NCBI GenBank assembly: GCA_964578835.1
Contig: CAZOEL010000003.1
Span: 1 to 64,000 of the forward strand
Length of the DNA: 64,000 nucleotides
Direction: 5' to 3'
DNA from: CAZOEL01 sp964578835
Lineage (GTDB): Bacteria > Desulfobacterota > Syntrophobacteria > Syntrophobacterales > Syntrophobacteraceae
Below are positions 10,182-18,546 of this stretch, piece by piece; positions within the stretch are counted from its first letter, which is position 1; every line of letters begins with the position of its first letter. The notes beneath the pieces were generated by a model. The model was given only the letters and a program-made list of their open reading frames with translations. It was not told the origin of the DNA and searched no databases. A program made the translations under genes and the position numbers.

Positions 10182-11333
10182 ATGACTGAACGTAAGTCCG
10201 GAAAGGAACGCCTTGCCGAGCTCAGTGAAAACGAAAGGAAGTTTAGGAAGCTTTCACAAGAATTCCATGTTCTGCTCAATGCCATAAGCGACACCCTGGT
10301 CCTGTTCTCCCCCGAAATGGAAGTACTGTGGACAAACCGCGGAACTGCCCACGAATTGAATGAAGCGGCGCCCGATGCGGCAGGGCAATACTGCCATAAA
10401 CTTATGCATGACCGTTCTGCTTCCCCTCCTGACTGCCCCATAACAAGATGTTTCCATACGGCGGAAAAGGAGGCTGCGGTCGTAACCCACAACGGGGCGG
10501 TACTGGACGTAAGGGCATTTCCGATAAAAGAAGCCGAGAGGGTCAGTAGCGTGCTCCTGCTGGCGAGTGATATTACCGAAAAGATGGCGATGCAGGCGGA
10601 AGCGATGCATGCAGCGCATTTAGCTTCACTGGGGGAGCTGGCCGCGGGAGTCGCTCATGAGATCAACAATCCCATCACCGGTATCATTAACTGTGGTCAA
10701 ATACTCATTAATGAGTGCAGCCCCGAGAGCATGGAAAAGGGTATTGGAGAGCGCGTTGTGAAGGAAGGCGAGCGCGTCGGCCGTATCGTAAAGGCTCTCC
10801 TCTCCTATGCTCGTACTGGGCGAGAGGAGAATAAGCCCGCTTGCGTCCCTGCCATTCTTGAAGAATCCATTATCCTTACCCAGGCTCAGATCCGGATGGA
10901 GGGTATCGAACTAAAGACAAACATTCCCGACGATCTTCCTGAAATAGATGCCAACTTTCAGCAGATCCAGCAAGCCTTTATAAATGTCATAAACAACGCT
11001 CGCTATGCCTTGAACGAGAAGTATCCGGGAAGGCATAAAGAGAAGCTCCTGGAGATCACCGGCCAGAGAGTGACTGTAGGCGATTGTCCGTATGTGCGAA
11101 TCATGTTTTGCGATCGGGGAGTAGGAATTTCCGCCCATGAGCTCTCCATGCTTACAAAGCCCTTCTTTTCCACAAAGCCTTTCGGCAAAGGAACCGGCCT
11201 CGGGTTGAACATCACTCAAAGAATCATCACGGATCATGGCGGTCGCCTCAGCTTCGAGAGCATCAAGGGGGAATTTACCACGGTCATAGTCGATTTACCG
11301 GCTGATCGGAGCGCTGCAGGAGGTAGGGAATGA
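10182..11333 (+). CDS. Cytoplasmic PAS-domain sensor histidine kinase
   Basis: This 383-residue kinase starts at MTERKSGKERL; GAGGTGATAGC is an excellent ribosome binding site. A PAS-like region covers about residues 25-130, with a Cys-containing stretch (PDCPITRC). The phosphoacceptor is in GVAHEINNP, at about His158. An HATPase domain follows, with DRGVGIS near 313 and the G-box GKGTGLGLNI. No transmembrane helix is seen, so the signal is probably intracellular. The stop codon overlaps the ATG of the NtrC-type regulator by four bases, so the two form a cognate pair. The 14-bp palindrome lies about 100 bases upstream, which allows autoregulation, although I find no convincing -24/-12 element in this direction. 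Confidence 0.92.
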   Translation: MTERKSGKERLAELSENERKFRKLSQEFHVLLNAISDTLVLFSPEMEVLWTNRGTAHELNEAAPDAAGQYCHKLMHDRSASPPDCPITRCFHTAEKEAAVVTHNGAVLDVRAFPIKEAERVSSVLLLASDITEKMAMQAEAMHAAHLASLGELAAGVAHEINNPITGIINCGQILINECSPESMEKGIGERVVKEGERVGRIVKALLSYARTGREENKPACVPAILEESIILTQAQIRMEGIELKTNIPDDLPEIDANFQQIQQAFINVINNARYALNEKYPGRHKEKLLEITGQRVTVGDCPYVRIMFCDRGVGISAHELSMLTKPFFSTKPFGKGTGLGLNITQRIITDHGGRLSFESIKGEFTTVIVDLPADRSAAGGRE

Positions 11334-13036
11334 GCGCCAGTATTCTTGTAATAGATGATGAGGAGACGATCCGGTTTACCTTCGAGAGGTTCCTCAGGAT
11401 CGAGGGGCATATCGTAGCGACTGCCGGAAGCTGCAGCGAAGCTATAGCTCGAATTAAGGAGACAAGCTTCGATGTGGTATTTGCAGACATCATTTTGGAG
11501 GATGGAACGGGGATCGATATCTTGCGCGAGATCAAGGCAAGAGGACTGAGCTGCCCGGTGATCATGATCACGGGAGTTCCGGGTATCGAGACTGCCGCCG
11601 ACTCCATTCGTCTGGGCGCCTTCGATTACATTCCGAAGCCCGTCAATCAGGAGTCATTGCTTCATGCCACCCGAACGGCTTTGAAGTACAAGGCCGTAAA
11701 TGAAGAAAAGGAAAGATACCGTACAAACCTCGAAGCTATCTTCAGGAGTGTCACAGATGCCATCATCACCGTGGATAAAGAATCGGTTGTGATCGAGCTC
11801 AATGAGGCGGCCATGACCATGTGTGGGTATTCTCGGGATGATATAGGAAGACTCTTCGGCTCTCTGCCCGCAATGTGCGATGGGAGATGCGCCGAGATCC
11901 TCGAGGATGCGATCAAGAGTGGAGAGCCTCTTGAGGTGGACCGTATCGAGTGCCGATCCAACCATCATGCCGGCAGGGTCATCAGCGTAAGGACATACCC
12001 TCTGCTTGGCCAGCAGAATAGCCTTGCAGGGGTCGTGATGGTGTTGAGAGACGATACGCATGTGGCCGGTCTCGAAAGGGAGCTCAAGGAGCACCGGCAA
12101 TTTCATCGCATCGTAGGCAAAAGTGAGCCGATGCAGAAGGTTTATTCCCTCATAGAAGCTTTGGCCCGTGTTCAAACGACTGTTCTCATCACAGGAGAAA
12201 GCGGAACGGGTAAAGAACTGGTAGCCGAGGCGCTGCACCGTGCCGGAGATCGCAGCCATAGGCCGCTGGTCAAGGTGAACTGCTCGGCGTTGCCGGAAAC
12301 GCTCCTCGAGAGCGAGCTCTTCGGTCATGTGAAGGGAGCCTTTACAGGCGCCATTAGAGACAATGTGGGGCGGCTCCACAGAGCGGATGGAGGCTCCATA
12401 TTCTTCGACGAAATTGGTGACATCTCCCCAAAGATGCAACTGAAGCTGTTGCGAGTCCTTGAAGAGAGAGAATTCGAGAGAGTCGGAAGCTCTACTCCGA
12501 CCAGGGTGGATGTTCGAATGATCGCTGCAACGAACAGAAATCTCCTGGAGAAAGTAAGCCTTGGCGAATTGAGAGAAGACCTCTACTACCGGCTGAAGGT
12601 GGTCGAGATAAGGCTGCCATCCTTAAGGGAGAGAGGCGAAGACATCCTTCTCCTGGTTGAACACTTTCGCAACGGCTTCAATGCTAAATTCAAGAAGACC
12701 ATTGAGGCGATATCTTCTGATGTCTTGAAAGCGTTCATGAGGTATCCCTGGCCAGGCAATGTGCGGGAGCTCGAGCACGCCATGGAGCATGCCTTCGTCC
12801 TATGCAGCCAAAACATCATCACCTTCGATCACCTGCCGCCCGACTTCATGAGCGCTCCGGGAAGTGAGCGGCTCACTCACGCTGAAACACAGACAGCCGA
12901 TTCTCAGGCAATCCTCGAAGCCCTCGATAAAACCTCATGGAACAAAGCAAAAGCAGCCCGGTTGCTGGGCATGGATCGCGTAACTCTCTACCGGAAAATA
13001 AAAAAATATGGAATCAGTGAGTCGGTGAGCCTATGA
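11330..13036 (+). CDS. NtrC-family sigma-54-dependent response regulator (REC-PAS-AAA-HTH)
   Basis: This 568-residue activator has a receiver domain at 1-120 (acidic pair D9/D10, phosphoacceptor D53) and a PAS domain around 125-240. The AAA+ domain has Walker A GESGTGKE near 290 and the sigma-54 contact loop GAFTGA near 340. A Fis-type helix-turn-helix lies near 525-562 (NKAKAARLLGMDRVTLYRKI). A PAS between REC and AAA is less common than the plain NtrC layout and suggests a second sensory input. It partners the overlapping kinase. Its probable targets are marked by GTTGCATGCAAC palindromes on both sides of the two genes. Confidence 0.94.
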   Translation: MSASILVIDDEETIRFTFERFLRIEGHIVATAGSCSEAIARIKETSFDVVFADIILEDGTGIDILREIKARGLSCPVIMITGVPGIETAADSIRLGAFDYIPKPVNQESLLHATRTALKYKAVNEEKERYRTNLEAIFRSVTDAIITVDKESVVIELNEAAMTMCGYSRDDIGRLFGSLPAMCDGRCAEILEDAIKSGEPLEVDRIECRSNHHAGRVISVRTYPLLGQQNSLAGVVMVLRDDTHVAGLERELKEHRQFHRIVGKSEPMQKVYSLIEALARVQTTVLITGESGTGKELVAEALHRAGDRSHRPLVKVNCSALPETLLESELFGHVKGAFTGAIRDNVGRLHRADGGSIFFDEIGDISPKMQLKLLRVLEEREFERVGSSTPTRVDVRMIAATNRNLLEKVSLGELREDLYYRLKVVEIRLPSLRERGEDILLLVEHFRNGFNAKFKKTIEAISSDVLKAFMRYPWPGNVRELEHAMEHAFVLCSQNIITFDHLPPDFMSAPGSERLTHAETQTADSQAILEALDKTSWNKAKAARLLGMDRVTLYRKIKKYGISESVSL

Positions 13037-13078
13037 ATCGGTGAGTCGCTCATTAGACCTGCCTATTCACGGGTTTTG

Positions 13079-13125
13079 TGTTGCACGGAATTCAGGAAAC
13101 ATGCAACGAAAGAGTTGCATGCAAC
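13079..13125. promoter_or_regulatory. Cluster of activator-type palindromes after the NtrC-like gene
   Basis: A half-site TGTTGCAC occurs at 13079-13086. CATGCAAC (13100-13107) and GTTGCATG (13114-13121) form a perfect 8-bp inverted repeat with a 6-base spacer. The right arm also belongs to the 12-bp palindrome GTTGCATGCAAC (13114-13125) seen at 10071. The palindrome is centred 108 bases from the GG of the downstream -24 element. Two or three adjacent sites are typical of cooperative binding by NtrC-like activators. Confidence 0.6.
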
Positions 13126-13225
13126 ACCTCTTTTCTTGCCGGCGACCGGCGGATATTCTCGCCCCTCAGCTTTAAGTCATCATTATATCATCATAATACT
13201 GTACAGGTGGTATCCGCTGCCCATT

Positions 13226-13242
13226 CGGCACGGATCTTGATC
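13226..13242 (+). promoter_or_regulatory. Probable sigma-54 promoter with imperfect -12 (receiver-only gene)
   Basis: CGGCACGGATCTTGATC has a near-perfect -24 half (GGCACG) and correct spacing. The -12 dinucleotide is GA instead of GC, so on its own the site would be weak. The match in distance to the upstream palindrome (108 bases here, 109 at the ndvB promoter) raises its credibility. It would give a leader of about 140 bases before the gene at 13391. Confidence 0.42.
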
Positions 13243-13390
13243 ACTCAAATCTAAGACTCTCGATTCTGGACACTTCTCGCCAGCGCAACCTGGGAGATGA
13301 ACAGTGGTTTACGTTTCCAAGGAAGGCCCTGGCGCTGCCGCGCCTCTTCCGGAATTCCTGAAATAGAGGAGCCACTCACAAGGATGAGCA

Positions 13391-13780
13391 ATGAAGGCAA
13401 ATATACTCGTAGTCGATGATGAAGAATCCATAAGATTCAGCTTTCAAAGGTTCCTTGCAGCCGAGGGACACAATGTGGTCACTGCGCCAAGTTGCCTTGA
13501 GGCTCTGGCAAGAATGGATGAGACGAAATATGACCTGATACTGGCAGATATCATCCTCGACGACGGATGGGGAATAGATCTCTTGCATGAGATAAGGAGG
13601 AGAAACCTCAAGACACGTGTGATCATAATGACAGCTTATCCCACTACGGAAACGGTCAAGGCATCTATCCGCATGCAGGCAATCGATTACCTCATCAAAC
13701 CGTTAAGGCAGGAAGAGCTCATCTATTCTGTAAGCAAAGCGCTAGAACAAGTGAAAGGAGGAGAAGATGAGCAGTTCTGA
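13391..13780 (+). CDS. Stand-alone receiver-domain response regulator
   Basis: This 129-residue protein is a single CheY-like receiver with acidic residues D9/D10, phosphoacceptor D53, T81 and K103 all in place. It has only a short tail and no output domain. Its first 60 residues closely resemble the receiver of the NtrC-type regulator (VDDEESIRFSFQRFL here, IDDEETIRFTFERFL there), which points to a local duplication. AAGGATGAGCA precedes the ATG. It probably acts as a phosphate sink, or as an intermediate in a relay with the neighbouring kinase. The palindromes and -24/-12-like site upstream suggest sigma-54 control. Confidence 0.9.
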   Translation: MKANILVVDDEESIRFSFQRFLAAEGHNVVTAPSCLEALARMDETKYDLILADIILDDGWGIDLLHEIRRRNLKTRVIIMTAYPTTETVKASIRMQAIDYLIKPLRQEELIYSVSKALEQVKGGEDEQF

Positions 13781-13977
13781 CCCTTTCGATTAAGCGCCCA
13801 TTGTATGTGATGACCTCTGAGTTTCCCGACAAATGCCTTAATTGCCTTTTAATGACATATCTTGAAAAGAAAAGACAACCATGCCTGATTATCGGATGGG
13901 TGAGAAACCGGGATCGTTTTTTTTGGATCGACTTCAATTTTCCTCGAAGTCGGCAATCAGGCAGAAAGGCAAAATCA

Positions 13978-14168
13978 TGCAAAAGGCTTTTAATAACAAA
14001 GACATAGAACAGATATTGGCGGAGGCTGACAAACTCCTGCAGCAGATTGATCCCGAGATCATCGAATACCTGGAAGAAGAGCAACGAATCCAGCTGGAAC
14101 AACAGGCTCAGAGCTTGGAGAGACTCAAGGCCGAGGTTCAGAAGAAGATCGGGAGTGAAGGAGCTTAG
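13978..14168 (+). CDS. Small acidic coiled-coil hypothetical protein
   Basis: This 63-residue protein begins MQKAFNNKDIEQILAEAD and continues as a single charged helix with heptad-like Leu and Ile spacing through to the end. No membrane segment or known motif is visible. The frame is open further upstream, to 13881, but that extension has unlike composition, so the ATG at 13978 (preceded by AAAGGCAAAATC) is preferred. It follows the receiver-only gene by about 200 bases and is followed by a hairpin at 14269-14299. It could be a partner of the receiver, but nothing shows this directly. Confidence 0.55.
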
Positions 14169-14268
14169 GCGCGTAGACGCTATAGGTACCCGCAAGCGCC
14201 GAAATCGTCCACTGCCTAAACTCCACGGAGGACTTGTATCCTTAAGAGACCCGATGATTAACTTAAGG

Positions 14269-14299
14269 GAAGCGCCCTATTCTGACTGTGGGGCGCTTC
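14269..14299 (+). terminator. GC-rich hairpin, likely terminator
   Basis: GAAGCGCCC and GGGCGCTTC form a perfect 9-bp stem with a 13-base loop. The 3' side is followed by only a weak pyrimidine run (TCTCC), so it may act as a weak terminator or RNA stabiliser after the coiled-coil gene. The rest of 14169-14511 shows no gene. Confidence 0.5.
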
Positions 14300-14511
14300 T
14301 CTCCAAACGTCATGCTGGGGATTCATGTTTTGAAGATAAAGACGGCGCAAGAAAGAGGAATGCAATGTACAGGGAACATTTCGCTAACTTGGATATTGAT
14401 GGGGGAACCTAAGGCGCAAGATTTTGAAGCGTTAGCGGCTTCTCTCAGGAAAACTCAGACGGTATGCCGCACCAGGCGCGAGTCCCTGGCGCCGGAAGGC
14501 ATAGGAAGGTG

Positions 14512-15162
14512 ATGAACGCGATGCTTCCAGACCATGAGCGTCCGCAGTCGTTCGAGGAGGAAATCGCCAATGGCGTCAGCCATGGGATAGCAATGCTTGC
14601 CTGTCTTATTGCAACCCCATTTTTTCTCAGTTCGGTCTCTCGAGCAGGTGATGCCTGGCGCATGGCCGGCGCCGGTATCTTTGCCTTTGCCGCGATCTTT
14701 ATGTACCTGTCATCAACGCTCTATCATGTTCTTCCTGAGAATAGCGCAAAACGAGTGTTTCGGATGCTCGACCACGGAGCGATTTACCTCCTCATCGCCG
14801 GAACATACACTCCATTTACGCTTGGCCCACTTCGTGGCGCATGGGGCTGGACGCTCTTCGGCCTGGTGTGGGGCATGGCGATCTTCGGCCTGGCATTGAA
14901 GGTAACTGGAGCAATGAGACATCCCCGCCTATCCACAGGCCTCTATCTGGCAATGGGCTGGCTTATCGTCATAGCAATCCGCCCGCTCTGGTTGAATGTA
15001 CCCCTCTCCGTTCTCATATGGCTGTTCGCAGGAGGCCTCGCCTATACGGGCGGAGTTGTGTTCTATGCGGCTGAGCGGATGCGCTACAGCCATTTCGTGT
15101 GGCATCTTTTTGTTGTTCTGGGCACCGCCTGTCACTTCGTCGCGGTCTGGCATGCAGTCTGA
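14512..15162 (+). CDS. Hemolysin III / PAQR-family integral membrane protein
   Basis: This 216-residue protein has seven hydrophobic segments and the family's conserved polar residues: SSTLYH in the second segment, LDHGAIYLLIAGTYTPF after the third, and WHLFVVLGTACHF with a final WHAV at the C-terminus. These Ser, Asp and His residues form the metal site in PAQR and HlyIII proteins, whose bacterial function is unclear (hydrolase and lipid-homeostasis roles have been proposed). The start was placed at ATG 14512 after AGGAAGGTG; ATG 14521 is a close alternative. It stands upstream of the GH57 gene on the same strand, about 110 bases away. Confidence 0.9.
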   Translation: MNAMLPDHERPQSFEEEIANGVSHGIAMLACLIATPFFLSSVSRAGDAWRMAGAGIFAFAAIFMYLSSTLYHVLPENSAKRVFRMLDHGAIYLLIAGTYTPFTLGPLRGAWGWTLFGLVWGMAIFGLALKVTGAMRHPRLSTGLYLAMGWLIVIAIRPLWLNVPLSVLIWLFAGGLAYTGGVVFYAAERMRYSHFVWHLFVVLGTACHFVAVWHAV

Positions 15163-15271
15163 GGATGGGCCAACGCATCGCTTGCTGAGCTGCGTCTTTC
15201 ATAATCACCGGATTTGCTCTCGGAGCCTATGGCCTGTAGTTCGAGGATACTCAGGCAAAGGAGTCCTCTGT

Positions 15272-17701
15272 ATGACGGACCGGTTTATTTGTATCCATGG
15301 ACATTTTTATCAACCTCCTCGGGAAAGCCCCTGGCTGGAAGCCATTGAGATCCAAGATTCCGCATTCCCATACCACGACTGGAACGAGCGGATTACAGCC
15401 GAATGCTATGCGGCCAACGCCGCATCGAGGATCTGGGACAGGCAAGGACGAATCGCTCAACTGGTGAATAATTATGCCGGCATAAGCTTCAATTTCGGTC
15501 CGACGGTCTTGCTCTGGATGCAAAAGTTCGCCACGGAAGCGTATGAGGCAATCCTTGCGGCCGACAGGCAGAGCGTGGAGAAATTTTCAGGCCATGGAAA
15601 TGCCCTGGCCCAAGGCTACAACCACATGATCCTGCCTCTGGCCAACAGCCGTGACAAGAACACCCAAATCATATGGGGAATCAAGGATTTTGAGTTTCGC
15701 TTTGGACGCAAGCCTGAAGGTTTGTGGCTCCCGGAGACCGCCGTGGACACTGAGACCTTGGACATCTTGGCGCAACACGAAATCGGCTTTGCCATACTTG
15801 CTCCCAGGCAGGCGCGGCGGGTTCGCTCCATTGATGGCAACGAATGGCGAGACGTGAGTGATGGAAGAATCGATCCAGGTATCGCCTACCGGGTGTTCCT
15901 TCCATCTGGGCGCACCATGAACCTGTTCTTCTACGACGGCCCCATTTCACAGGCTCTGGCATTCGAGGGATTGCTTGAAAACGGTGAGGCGTTCGCCAAC
16001 AGGCTACTCTCTGCTTTCCCGAACGATAATGTCTCTCCTCGCCTCGTCCACATCGCAACGGATGGCGAAAGCTATGGGCATCATCATCGCGGCGGAGACA
16101 TGGCCCTCGCGCACGCACTCCATTTCATCGAGTCCAACAATCTTGCGCAGTTGACGAATTATGGCCGGTTCCTGGAGGATCATCCACCGACACATGAAGT
16201 GGAGATCCATGAGAACAGCTCTTGGAGCTGCGTGCATGGAATAGAGCGCTGGCGTTCGGACTGCGGGTGCAACAGCGGTGGCCGCCCGGGTTGGAGCCAG
16301 AAGTGGCGAGCCCCCCTCCGCGCGGCGCTTGACTGGCTGCGGGATGGCGTCAACATGGCCTACGAACGATTGGCGGGAAGGCATCTCAAAGATCCCTGGG
16401 CGGCTCGTGATGGTTACATCGAAGTCATAGTAGATCGATCGCCAGACAGAATCGAGGCGTTCTTAAACCGCCACGCTATTCGCCCGCTAAGCCCGGAGGA
16501 TGAGATCACGGTATGGAAGCTCATGGAGCTCCAGCGTCACGCCATGCTCATGTACACGAGCTGCGGCTGGTTTTTTGACGACCTTTCCGGGATCGAGACG
16601 GTACAGGTCATTCAGTATTCGGGAAGGGTTCTGCAGTTGGCCGGCCAGCTCTTTCCGGAGGACTTCGAGACTGCCTTTCTCGAACGCCTCGAACTCGCCC
16701 GGAGCAACATACCTGAACAAGGTGACGGCCGCAGGATTTATGAGAAATTCGTAAGGCCCGCCATGCTCGACTTGAAAAATGTGGTTGCCCATTATGCCAT
16801 AAGCTCGCTTTTCGAAGAATGCTGTGAGCCAAAATCGATCTATTCATATACCGCCGACAGGGAAGACTACCGTAGCTTCCAGGTGGGAAACACCAAGCTT
16901 GTAATCGGGCGGGCAAAGGTTACCTCACAGGTTACCCGGGAATCCACAAGCTTGTGCTTCGGTGTTCTACATCTTGGCGATCACAATATCGCCTGTGGAA
17001 CCGGTGAATACGAGGGGACTCATAAGTACGAAGAGCTGGTCAGGGTAATATCGGAGGCTTTCGCCGGAGCCGACTTCCCGAAGACCATACTCTTGCTGGG
17101 TAGATACTTCGGGACCTCTACCTATTCTTTGACTTCGCTCTTTGCCGATGAGAGGCGAAGGGTCCTGAACCTGATCATGGAGCCGGCCCTGCTGGAGGGT
17201 GAAGCTGCATACGGCTCGATTTACGAGCACCATGCACCGCTGATTCGCTTCTTGAAAGGAACCGGCGCGCCACGCCCCAAGAGCCTCTCTGTCGCAACGG
17301 ACTTGAGCTTGAATGCCAAGCTTCGACGGGCGCTTCAAGGAGAATGGGTAGATTCCCAGGTCATACCACCTCTCCTGGAAGAAGCCCGCCTTGCCGGAGC
17401 GTCTCTGGATGCTGCTGCTCTGGGATTATTGGTGGCAGCCAAGCTCGAGCGTTTGGCTGAAGAAATTCTGGAGCGCCCGTACGACATTACTCTTCTGCAA
17501 AGAATGAATGAAGCTGCAAAGCTGGTCCGGACACTGCCTTTCGAGGTCAATCTCTGGAAAACCCAGAACATCTGCTACAAAATCCTCCACACATGTTGCC
17601 CAACCTTCAAGGAAAAGGCCAAGATGGGAGACAAGAACGCTCAAGAATGGATGAGCCATTGCGCGGTCTTGGCCGAAGATCTTTCGATTCGGGCGCCATA
17701 G
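15272..17701 (+). CDS. GH57-type glycosidase with DUF3536 (alpha-amylase/branching-like)
   Basis: This is an 809-residue protein without a signal peptide. The ATG of MTDRFICIHGHFYQPPRE follows AAAGGAG at a good distance, so the longer open frame upstream is not used. Family GH57 signatures are the N-terminal HGHFYQPP, LWLPETAVD near residue 155 and IATDGESYGHHHRGGD near 265, whose Glu and Asp fit the catalytic pair. The C-terminal half (from about 430) matches the DUF3536 architecture found in uncharacterised GH57 proteins. A role in glycogen or maltodextrin metabolism is likely from the family; substrate and linkage cannot be read from sequence. glgX and malQ lie elsewhere in this window. 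Confidence 0.9.
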   Translation: MTDRFICIHGHFYQPPRESPWLEAIEIQDSAFPYHDWNERITAECYAANAASRIWDRQGRIAQLVNNYAGISFNFGPTVLLWMQKFATEAYEAILAADRQSVEKFSGHGNALAQGYNHMILPLANSRDKNTQIIWGIKDFEFRFGRKPEGLWLPETAVDTETLDILAQHEIGFAILAPRQARRVRSIDGNEWRDVSDGRIDPGIAYRVFLPSGRTMNLFFYDGPISQALAFEGLLENGEAFANRLLSAFPNDNVSPRLVHIATDGESYGHHHRGGDMALAHALHFIESNNLAQLTNYGRFLEDHPPTHEVEIHENSSWSCVHGIERWRSDCGCNSGGRPGWSQKWRAPLRAALDWLRDGVNMAYERLAGRHLKDPWAARDGYIEVIVDRSPDRIEAFLNRHAIRPLSPEDEITVWKLMELQRHAMLMYTSCGWFFDDLSGIETVQVIQYSGRVLQLAGQLFPEDFETAFLERLELARSNIPEQGDGRRIYEKFVRPAMLDLKNVVAHYAISSLFEECCEPKSIYSYTADREDYRSFQVGNTKLVIGRAKVTSQVTRESTSLCFGVLHLGDHNIACGTGEYEGTHKYEELVRVISEAFAGADFPKTILLLGRYFGTSTYSLTSLFADERRRVLNLIMEPALLEGEAAYGSIYEHHAPLIRFLKGTGAPRPKSLSVATDLSLNAKLRRALQGEWVDSQVIPPLLEEARLAGASLDAAALGLLVAAKLERLAEEILERPYDITLLQRMNEAAKLVRTLPFEVNLWKTQNICYKILHTCCPTFKEKAKMGDKNAQEWMSHCAVLAEDLSIRAP

Positions 17702-18108
17702 GCCAAGCAGCAATTGCACAGATATGGCCAGGGCCACTACAGGCTTGTAGCCATCTACCCTGAAAAATGACTGATGTTCAAAGCCACCCTCGAGGAAGGA
17801 TCCTCTACCTCTGCGCGGAATATACTACCTCGGCATGCTCTCCTGCAACGTCATCAGCTATTGCTTCGAGTATTTCGGAGAACGTGTTGCTTTGGCCTCC
17901 AGAGCCCTTATCATATAAGGGATTGCACGGAGCGCACGTGGAGTCATCCGTTCGCTTCAACGGTTCTCGTCTACACAAAGTCTTCCCGACCGGGCGCATG
18001 ATCGTTTGCGCATCCCCCCGCATTTCCCAAACAATCAACCGGGGACCAACAATGCTGAGTCGGATCTCTCTTGAGCCCCGTCCGGTTTACCAGAATTGGA
18101 GTCGATAG
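17702..18108. other. Intergenic stretch without a supported gene
   Basis: Frames are open on both strands (17767-18108 rightward, 17805-18038 leftward), but neither has a ribosome binding site or recognisable protein, and both are Ser/Arg-rich shadows. I see no clear hairpin or promoter. Confidence 0.5.
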
Positions 18109-18363
18109 GTGGTGGCATACGTCTTTAGGATCTCTTTAGGAGGCCTTCTGATTCTTCTGGGAATAGCGGCTCTCGCAGTCCCCATACTTCCGAGCTCCCT
18201 ATTCATAGCTCCGGGAATTCTGGTGCTGTCACGAGATGTCCCTCTTTTCGCTCGCATTATCTGCCGGCTCGAGCATCGTTTCCCACGAGTGAAGAATTTC
18301 CTGGCGCGAATACGCGTGTTTCTTGAGCGGCGCGGGATTCCCCAACTCTTTTGCCGACAGTAG
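18109..18363 (+). CDS. Small two-helix membrane protein
   Basis: This 84-residue protein begins with tandem GTG codons preceded by GGAG eight bases upstream. Residues 5-40 are strongly hydrophobic with a central PILPSSLFIAPGIL, giving two close transmembrane helices with a turn. The C-terminal half is basic (RLEHRFPRVKNFLARIRVFLERR). This shape resembles small PGPGW- or DUF454-like inner-membrane proteins, but no exact family is assigned. It precedes the universal stress protein gene by about 180 bases on the same strand. Confidence 0.65.
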   Translation: MVAYVFRISLGGLLILLGIAALAVPILPSSLFIAPGILVLSRDVPLFARIICRLEHRFPRVKNFLARIRVFLERRGIPQLFCRQ

Positions 18364-18546
18364 GGAAGGTCCGATTGTATTGCTGGGGGGCTGCTCTTCC
18401 GTATCAGATTTGAATATGCGCTCTGAGAATGACTTCCCTCGAGGAGTGGTTGATCATGGCGGAAATGTCAGTCTGGAAGAGGTAACTGAACCAGGTTCTA
18501 CACCTTGGAAGGATTTCCTGAACAAAGGAAAGGAAGGAGATAAAAG

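Noticed and set aside
13881..13977. N-terminal extension of the 63-residue coiled-coil protein
   Set aside because: The extension is different in composition from the helical part, and the internal ATG has an acceptable upstream AAAGG.
17767..18108. Rightward 113-codon open frame between the GH57 gene and the small membrane protein
   Set aside because: It has no ribosome binding site, is rich in Ser and Arg, and a leftward frame on the same bases is equally open. No protein family is suggested.
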